In this document: in pieces, positions 41,206 to 46,502 of the stretch
Position numbering within the stretch: position 1 is the stretch's first letter
How the letters are laid out: every line of letters begins with the position of its first letter
Assembly: GCA_963532425.1 (NCBI GenBank)
Contig: CAUSKK010000016.1
Coordinates: 1 to 46,502, forward strand
From: CAUSKK01 sp963532425
GTDB lineage: Bacteria > Pseudomonadota > Gammaproteobacteria > Cardiobacteriales > Cardiobacteriaceae
Direction of reading: 5' to 3'
Length of the DNA stretch: 46,502 nt
Translations under genes and position numbers: made by a program
Notes under the pieces: generated by a model
What the model saw: only the letters and a program-made list of their open reading frames with translations
What the model was told of the DNA's origin: nothing
Databases searched by the model: none

Positions 41206-44200
41206 ATGAATAAAAAATCCCTGAGTGTGCTCATCGCCCTGGTGCTCAGCGCCTGCGGCGGCGACCAGCAGAACCCCAATCTCGCCCAGTTCATTCCCGA
41301 ACAGCCGAAACCAAGCCCGACGCCCAATCCCCAACCCACTTTGACCCCTAGCCCCACCGCCACGCCCAGCGCTGCCCCCAGCCCGACGGCCCTGGCGGTG
41401 AAAATTTATTCGCACCCGGTCTATGGTCTCTATGTGAGAGCCGCCGACTTCGGCGCCGACGTCAGCGGCAAAACCGACAGCAGCGCCGCCATCGACCAGG
41501 CCCTGCGCTTTGCCGAGGCGAAGCAGGTTTCCGTGCAGCTTAGCGGTAAGCTTTACATCAGCCGGCCCATCGTACTGGACGAGAACAACCGCAACGTCCA
41601 CGCCCTCTTCGGCGAGGGCATGGATAAAACCACCGTCCGCTTCAACACCAAGCAGAAGGGCAGTTACGCCTCGGACAGCCAGAACCCCAATGAGCTGGAC
41701 GTGGCCGAGTATGCCGGCATCGTGGTGCGCGGCCGCGACAGCAGCGTCGTCGGCAAGGACCACAAAACCATCATCGCCCAGCTGGCCGTGGTCTATGAGG
41801 ACCCGGACCCGCAACGTACCCGGGGCGCCGGCGGCTGGAGTATGAACCTCGGCAAGGTCAATGGCATCTATGTGGATGATTCTGACAATGTTTGGATTGA
41901 CCAGGTGGACGTCAGCGGTGCTAACCGGGCCGGCATCTACTTCGATTCCAATAACAGCTACCGCCAGCAGGTACCCCGGCTGGGCATCAGCTACAAGGAG
42001 GCCGTCAGAACGAACAAAATCGCGCCCACCGACCCCAGCGTGCCCGCCGGCGATAACAACCGGGTAACTAACAGCAAACTGCACCATAACCACATGGGTG
42101 GTTTACTCGCTGCCTTCCAGCGCGATTTGCTCATTGAGAAAAACGAGGCCAGCAATAACGGCGGCATCCGGGAAATCTGGAGCGGCACGGGCATTGGTAT
42201 TATGAGCGGCGCGCAGATGTACGGCCAGAAAGTTACGATTCGCAACAATAAAACCGAAGACAACACCTCGGTGGGCATTAGTGGCGGTGCCGATGGCGAG
42301 CTCCTCATCGAGGGCAACCAGCTGGAGGGCGACCGCCTGGGGGGCATCAGTGTCGTTACCGCCGATTTGTCCAGCCGCGTGAGTATCACCAATAACAAAA
42401 TTGTGCGGCGCCAGGACAAGGAGGCAAAGAATATCCTAGCTAGCGGCGGTTCCTATCCGCAGAGCGGCAGCGCCGTTGGCTATAAAGGTATTAGCCTAAA
42501 CCGCGCTACTTCACGTCAGGATGGCAGCGGCCGAGCCTCTACGACTCCCTATGTCATTGAACACAATGAGCTCACCATGACGCCGACGGATGATGATACC
42601 CGACGGATGATGGCTTTAGCTCATTCGGGAACACTAATCCCCCACGAAAACGGCATCTACTTCCATAACCGCGCTCACAACGGCTACTCCCTCAAGCTGG
42701 CCCATAATCAAATCTCGTCCAAAGAGTTTTCTAAAGCACCGGCGGCGGTGATTAGTGATGGCAGTGGGGTAGGAGACGTTCAAATACTGGCCAATGGCAT
42801 TCAGGCCGAATATATAAATCTAAATACCAGCGCCATTTTCATGAAAGAAGGAAAACCGCAGGCCAACGAAGGCCAGCAGGGCAATATTGTCGTTAAAAAC
42901 AACAGGGTTAATATTGGCCGACCTGACTTTCGCTATACCGCCGACCAGTTCCCGGCCTTTGATATTGGCGGGCCGGAGAGTGCTAACAACAGTGGCACTT
43001 CGGCCTCCGCTCTCTCCGTGGAAGGCAATGAGTTCAACCTCAGCGGCGTGCTGGGTAAAACCCAGAAGCCCTATGTGGCGCGCCTCCGCAGCAGCTTTAA
43101 CACCATCAAGGGCGGTGTAACCGGCAATATCGTGCGCAGCGACAGCGTTGAGCGCCGCTATGACGAGGACAGCTGGCTCACTACTAACATTAGTGGCACC
43201 CATAGCGGCAACCGTTTTCTCCCCGAGGACGACGCCAACCCCGGCCCTATTCCCAGCGGTTCGCCGAAACCCATTCCCACCGGCGTTCCTCAGCCCAGCG
43301 GCAGCCCAGTGCCCAGCGTGAGCCCAGGCCCCATCGACCCGGCAGCGCCCCAGCCCTCCAGCACCGCCACCCCGAACCCCGGCGGCCAGCCCAATAATCC
43401 CGGCGGCCAGCCCAACCCCGGCCCGCAGCCCAGCGGCCAGCCGACACCGAGCACCCAACCGTCGCCGTCGGCTTCGCCCAGCCCCAGCGCTTCCCCATCG
43501 GCCACTCCGAGCCCAAGCGCTTCGCCGAGCCTGACGCCCACCCCCAGCGCTTCACCCACCCCCACGGTGAAACCACGGCCGACGCCCACCCTGCAACCGG
43601 CCGCCGAGCCATTGCCCAAGACTACCGGCCTGATGCTGGATGTGGCGCGCAGCTTCTACACCGTGGATGAGCTGAAGGACGTCATCGACCTGGTGCAACG
43701 CAGCGGCGGTCAGTTCCTGCATCTGCGCCTCTCCGATGACCAGAACTACGCCCTGGAAAGTGAGGTGCTCGGCCAGACCCTGGATAAGGCCACCGATGAG
43801 CCGGCCGGCTATCGCAACAACACCTTCGGCAACCGTTTCTACAGTCGTAACCAAATCGCCGAGCTGGTGCGCTATGCCAACGGTGCCGGCGTTGAGCTGG
43901 TACCGGAAATCGACCTGCCCGGCCATTCCAAAGCCATCTATGTGCTGATGAACGCCAAGGATTCCGCCCGGGCCGCCCGACTCTTCAACAACGACGGCGC
44001 CAACGTGGACGAGGCCCTGAGTTTTACCCTGGAGCTTCACCGTGAGGTGGCCGAACTGTTCCGGGGCAACAGCAAGCACTTCCACATCGGCGGCGACCAG
44101 TTTGCCGGTGCGGTTAGAAATAACGAGGGCTATGTGCGCTATGTTAACCAGGTGGCCGCCGAGCTGCTGAGCCAGGGCCTGAAGCCACGCATGTGGAACG

Positions 44201-44661
44201 ATGGGGTCATGACCGCCCAGCTGGGCAAACTCAATCCGCAGATTGAAATCACCTACTGGGATTGGGACGGTAACCCAGACAACCCGGTTGAGCGTCAGCA
44301 GAATCTGGAAAACCGGGCCACGGTGGGCGAGCTGGTCAAGGCCGGCTATCGGGTGTTGAATTACAACCAGCACTACCTCTATCACTTTGCGGGGGGTAAT
44401 AGTGAATACGATGCCGGCAAAAATCTGCAGAAACAGCAGACCGACCAGTGGAATATTGGCCGCTGGGATGAAAACAATCGCGAAAATGCAGTGGAAGCCC
44501 GCCAGATGCTGGGCGCTGCTGTCTCCATCTGGCACTGGCACCTCGGCGGAATACCGGCCCCGCTGAAGAAAGAGACACTGCGTACCACCATCGAACCGCA
44601 GCTGCGCTGGGTGGTGCAGAAGGTCAGGGAGGCCGAAGCCCAGGCCAACAAAAAGAACTAG
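41206..44661 (+). CDS. Surface lipoprotein with beta-helix and dispersin-like GH20 domain (catalytic Glu replaced by Gln)
   Basis: Third paralogue, 1151 residues. Lipobox LSAC gives Cys17 followed by GG and an Asn-Pro motif as in the other two. After a Pro/Ser/Thr linker comes a beta-helix of about 620 residues: YVRAADFGADVSGKTDSSAAI, then strand-turn units such as VTNSKLHHNHMG and VTIRNNKTEDN. A PSAS linker (about 680-795) leads to a full-length dispersin B-like GH20 domain (MLDVARSFYTVDELKD, LHLRLSDDQNYALES, VPEIDLPGHSKA, RMWNDG, LNYNQHYLY). In HFHIGGDQF the pair is Asp964-Gln965, where dispersin B has Asp-Glu. The late SIWGE-type motif reads SIWHW. Loss of the acid/base predicts no or weak hydrolysis. 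AGAGGAA precedes the ATG. Confidence 0.87.
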   Translation: MNKKSLSVLIALVLSACGGDQQNPNLAQFIPEQPKPSPTPNPQPTLTPSPTATPSAAPSPTALAVKIYSHPVYGLYVRAADFGADVSGKTDSSAAIDQALRFAEAKQVSVQLSGKLYISRPIVLDENNRNVHALFGEGMDKTTVRFNTKQKGSYASDSQNPNELDVAEYAGIVVRGRDSSVVGKDHKTIIAQLAVVYEDPDPQRTRGAGGWSMNLGKVNGIYVDDSDNVWIDQVDVSGANRAGIYFDSNNSYRQQVPRLGISYKEAVRTNKIAPTDPSVPAGDNNRVTNSKLHHNHMGGLLAAFQRDLLIEKNEASNNGGIREIWSGTGIGIMSGAQMYGQKVTIRNNKTEDNTSVGISGGADGELLIEGNQLEGDRLGGISVVTADLSSRVSITNNKIVRRQDKEAKNILASGGSYPQSGSAVGYKGISLNRATSRQDGSGRASTTPYVIEHNELTMTPTDDDTRRMMALAHSGTLIPHENGIYFHNRAHNGYSLKLAHNQISSKEFSKAPAAVISDGSGVGDVQILANGIQAEYINLNTSAIFMKEGKPQANEGQQGNIVVKNNRVNIGRPDFRYTADQFPAFDIGGPESANNSGTSASALSVEGNEFNLSGVLGKTQKPYVARLRSSFNTIKGGVTGNIVRSDSVERRYDEDSWLTTNISGTHSGNRFLPEDDANPGPIPSGSPKPIPTGVPQPSGSPVPSVSPGPIDPAAPQPSSTATPNPGGQPNNPGGQPNPGPQPSGQPTPSTQPSPSASPSPSASPSATPSPSASPSLTPTPSASPTPTVKPRPTPTLQPAAEPLPKTTGLMLDVARSFYTVDELKDVIDLVQRSGGQFLHLRLSDDQNYALESEVLGQTLDKATDEPAGYRNNTFGNRFYSRNQIAELVRYANGAGVELVPEIDLPGHSKAIYVLMNAKDSARAARLFNNDGANVDEALSFTLELHREVAELFRGNSKHFHIGGDQFAGAVRNNEGYVRYVNQVAAELLSQGLKPRMWNDGVMTAQLGKLNPQIEITYWDWDGNPDNPVERQQNLENRATVGELVKAGYRVLNYNQHYLYHFAGGNSEYDAGKNLQKQQTDQWNIGRWDENNRENAVEARQMLGAAVSIWHWHLGGIPAPLKKETLRTTIEPQLRWVVQKVREAEAQANKKN

Positions 44662-44702
44662 GCCTATCTACCAGGCCTATTAAAGGTCGCCCCGGCGTCC
44701 TG

Positions 44703-44728
44703 GCCCCGCTCCGGCGGGGCTTTTTTTT
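44703..44728 (+). terminator. Intrinsic terminator after the third lipoprotein
   Basis: GCCCCGC-TCCG-GCGGGGC followed by eight T. Confidence 0.93.
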
Positions 44729-44810
44729 GGCCCTTCCCTTGCCCGTCCGGGCCCGGCCGTAGTAAGTTTTCAGGGCCAACAGTCCGTTGGTGCTATCTGA
44801 GGAAAAGACC

Positions 44811-45731
44811 ATGAAGAAAACTCTGCTTGTAAGTCTGCTGCTGGGCGGCGCCGCCCTGGCGGCCCCGGGCCGTTCCACCCAGGAAACGACCCCCGGTCGT
44901 TCTACCCAAGAAATCATCGACACGGCCCCCGCCGACGCCTGGCGCACCCCCGACCCGGCCCAGCTGCTCTATCTGAACACGGCCAAGGGCACGGTGGTCT
45001 TTGAACTGGCGCCGGACTTCGCTCCGGAACACGTGGCGCAAATCAAGCTGCTGGCGGCGAAGCGCTTCTGGGACGACACCCATGTCTACCGCGTGCAGGA
45101 CAACTATGTGGTGCAGTTCGGCGACGCCAACGCAGAAGATAAGGAGAAGGCCAAACCGCTCCCCACGGAAATTAAGACCCTGCCCGACGAATACAGCCGC
45201 CCGGTGGCCGGCCTCGACTTTAAGCCCATTCCGGACAAGGACGGCTGGGCCGAGCAGGTGGGCTTTGTGAACGGTTTCCCGGTGGGCCGCGAGGGCGACG
45301 AGGCCTGGCTTACCCACTGCTACGGCGCTCTGGGTGTGGGCCGCAACAACCCGCCGGACAACGGCAACGGCAGCGAACTCTACGTGGTCATCGGCCAATC
45401 GCCGCGCTATCTGGACCGCAACATCGCCCTGGTGGGCCGGGTCATTCACGGCGCCGGCGTGCTCAGCTCCCTGCCGCGCGGCACCAACAATAACGCTGGC
45501 TATGCGGGCTACTACAACAGCCCGGACGAATTCACGCCGGTGAAAAGTGTCCGCCTCGGCAGCGAGGTGCCCGAGGGCGAACGGCTGCCGTTGCAGGTGA
45601 TGAAGACCGACAGCCCCGCCTTTGCCGAACTGGTGGAATCGCGGCGCAACCGCAGCGGCGACTGGTTCAAGCGCCGGGCCAATTACACGGACATTTGTAA
45701 TATCGACATTCCCAGTCGGCTGCAGAAATAG
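44811..45731 (+). CDS. Exported cyclophilin-type peptidylprolyl isomerase
   Basis: A 306-residue protein. MKKTLLVSLLLGGAALA is a signal peptide. Residues 17-36 hold a duplicated Pro-Gly-Arg-Ser-Thr-Gln-Glu motif. The cyclophilin domain follows: LNTAKGTVVFELAPDFAPEHVAQI, RFWDDTHVYRVQDNYVVQFGD, an insertion of about 60 residues, then GRNNPPDNGNGSELYVVIG and LVGRVIHGAGVLSSL. It should catalyse cis-trans proline isomerisation in the periplasm; given the Pro-rich lipoprotein linkers next door a folding role for them is an appealing guess. TGAGGA precedes ATG 44811, preferred over 44787. Terminator follows. Confidence 0.92.
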   Translation: MKKTLLVSLLLGGAALAAPGRSTQETTPGRSTQEIIDTAPADAWRTPDPAQLLYLNTAKGTVVFELAPDFAPEHVAQIKLLAAKRFWDDTHVYRVQDNYVVQFGDANAEDKEKAKPLPTEIKTLPDEYSRPVAGLDFKPIPDKDGWAEQVGFVNGFPVGREGDEAWLTHCYGALGVGRNNPPDNGNGSELYVVIGQSPRYLDRNIALVGRVIHGAGVLSSLPRGTNNNAGYAGYYNSPDEFTPVKSVRLGSEVPEGERLPLQVMKTDSPAFAELVESRRNRSGDWFKRRANYTDICNIDIPSRLQK

Positions 45732-45752
45732 CTCTGCCATCGGCCCCAGCCC

Positions 45753-45774
45753 AAGCCCACTTCGGTGGGCTTTT
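45753..45774 (+). terminator. Intrinsic terminator after the cyclophilin gene
   Basis: AAGCCCAC-TTCG-GTGGGCTT followed by TT (a short T-run), 21 bp after the stop. Confidence 0.85.
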
Positions 45775-45783
45775 CTGTTCCCA

Positions 45784-46350
45784 GCGAAGCGCTTCGGTAG
45801 GAACAGGCGCCGAGCGGCATTGGCCAGACTGAAGCGCTTGCCTGGGCCGGGGCTGAAGTCGGGAATGTAATCGGCCGGGCGTCTCTAGCTGAAGCGCTTC
45901 GCTAAAAGCGGCCCTGCTGGAAGCGCTTCGCCAATAGCGCTTTCCCTAGCGGGAGGCACTCCTTTTGAATAAAGCCATTCCCCAAACCGAAGCGCTTCGG
46001 TTTTTCTAGTCCTCGGGTACGAAGCGCTCCCCCCCTTTCTCGTTTTTCCAGAAGGAAGCGCTTCGGTTTGTTTGAAACGGTCAGTTCGGAGCGCTTCGCC
46101 AGAAATAAGGACAGCGGGCCCGAAGCGCTTCGCTAAAAGTCGAGCCGGCGGGTGAAGCGCTCCCCTCCTGCTAGTTTTTCCAGAACGAAGCGCTTCCCTT
46201 TGTTTGAAACGGTCAGTTCAGAGCGCTTCACCAGAAATAAGGACGGCGGACCCGAAGCGCTTCGTTAAAAGTCGGGCCGGCGGGTGAAGCGTAAAAGTCG
46301 GGCCGCAGGAACGAAGCGCTTCGGTTTGCCGGGCTGGCCCGAAGCGCTTC
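45784..46350. repeat. Intergenic GAAGCGCTTC cluster at the right end
   Basis: About fifteen exact or near copies of the palindrome between the cyclophilin gene and the gene at the right edge. It contains a 132-bp tandem duplication. No gene is visible in it; motifs such as GAAGCGCTTCGCTAAAAG recur in the large island at about 36926. Confidence 0.88.
46042..46291. repeat. 132-bp imperfect tandem duplication
   Basis: GTTTTTCCAG begins at 46042 and again at 46174. The two units share TTTGTTTGAAACGGTCAGTT, CCAGAAATAAGGAC and the AAAAGTCG-GCCGGCGGGTGAAGCG end with a few base changes. Each unit holds three palindrome copies. Confidence 0.88.
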
Positions 46351-46365
46351 CCCTTCCGCAACCCA

Positions 46366-46393
46366 CAAAAAAACCGGGCCGGAGCCCGGTTTT
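46366..46393 (-). terminator. Intrinsic terminator of the gene at the right edge
   Basis: On the minus strand AACCGGGC-TCCG-GCCCGGTT is followed by more T, about 15 bp after the stop of that gene. Confidence 0.88.
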
Positions 46394-46407
46394 AATGGTA
46401 AAGGCGG

Positions 46408-46502
46408 CTAGTCCCGCCATTGGGGTTTGGCCGTGGCTTCGCCCGGTTGCTGGTCCTGCCAGCTGTCGAGCTCGGCGAGGATTTCCGGCTTGACGACGTC
46501 CT
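46408..46502 (-). CDS. C-terminal end of an unidentified protein, cut by right edge
   Basis: The last 30 codons of a minus-strand gene: an acidic tail with ILAELDSWQDQQPGE and the ending PQWRD before TAG at 46408. A terminator directly downstream supports a real gene end. Too little is visible to name the family. Confidence 0.6.
   Translation of the reverse strand, partial: DVVKPEILAELDSWQDQQPGEATAKPQWRD

Overview
The window is GC-rich (roughly 60-65 percent by eye) chromosomal DNA. Its gene content is gammaproteobacterial in style: LysR, MarR and MerR regulators, a quinone reductase of the MdaB type, a YheS-like ABC-F ATPase, cardiolipin synthase, and lipobox lipoproteins of the outer-membrane type. 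I cannot name the species. A Cardiobacteriaceae-like host is a guess, not a conclusion. The strongest genome signature is the 10-bp palindrome GAAGCGCTTC. It occurs about once per kb inside genes and is packed into several intergenic spaces, above all a 2.9-kb gene-free island at 34424-37316.

Layout. 1-4313 (minus) is most of a type ISP restriction-modification gene that runs off the left edge, with a GAACAGC heptamer repeat at the very edge. 4408-8621 holds LysR/SDR and redox-detoxification genes (DJ-1 family, AhpD family, MdaB-like). 8819-10297 is an AT-rich ABC-F gene of the Lsa resistance type that looks foreign. 10322-16136 is a mixed block: a RomA/UlaG-like metallohydrolase, a GNAT acetyltransferase fused to an Imm5-like immunity domain, MarR, GrpB, an HrgA-like protein and a nitroreductase. 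16232-24761 holds two giant paralogous surface lipoproteins. 24758-28240 holds MerR, a hydrolase, an EthD protein, a GNAT, a VapC toxin-antitoxin pair, a broken CopG/BrnA-type antitoxin and an NTF2-like protein. A tRNA-Thr(CGU) lies at 28484-28559. 28612-34423 carries the YheS-like ATPase, an unknown protein, a Sel1 protein, cardiolipin synthase and an EEP nuclease. The repeat island follows. 37317-45731 carries a DUF1176 protein, two tandem small basic proteins, an EamA transporter, a caspase-like Sel1 protein, the third lipoprotein paralogue and an exported cyclophilin. A gene cut by the right edge ends the window.

The most novel content is the three-member lipoprotein family (16232, 19590, 41206). 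Each has a lipobox followed by CGG and an Asn-Pro motif, a Pro/Ser/Ala/Thr linker, a right-handed parallel beta-helix of the polysaccharide lyase/epimerase type, and a C-terminal domain homologous to dispersin B (GH20, which cleaves poly-N-acetylglucosamine). In all three the catalytic Asp-Glu pair is broken: Ala-Glu in two, Asp-Gln in the third. Two of them also lack the end of the barrel. One member adds a GH26 glycosidase domain that appears inserted inside a Calx-beta domain, plus RTX repeats; another adds Ig/cadherin-like domains. The first member is split by a 12-C tract and is out of frame here, the signature of a phase-variable surface protein. I infer a variable cell-surface system that binds or remodels exopolysaccharide, in which the dispersin-like domain has become a sugar-binding module.

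Regulation visible in sequence: a near-perfect palindrome beside lysR, an 11-bp inverted repeat in front of marR, a 19-bp-spaced MerR-type promoter in front of the alpha/beta hydrolase, and a set of clear intrinsic terminators.
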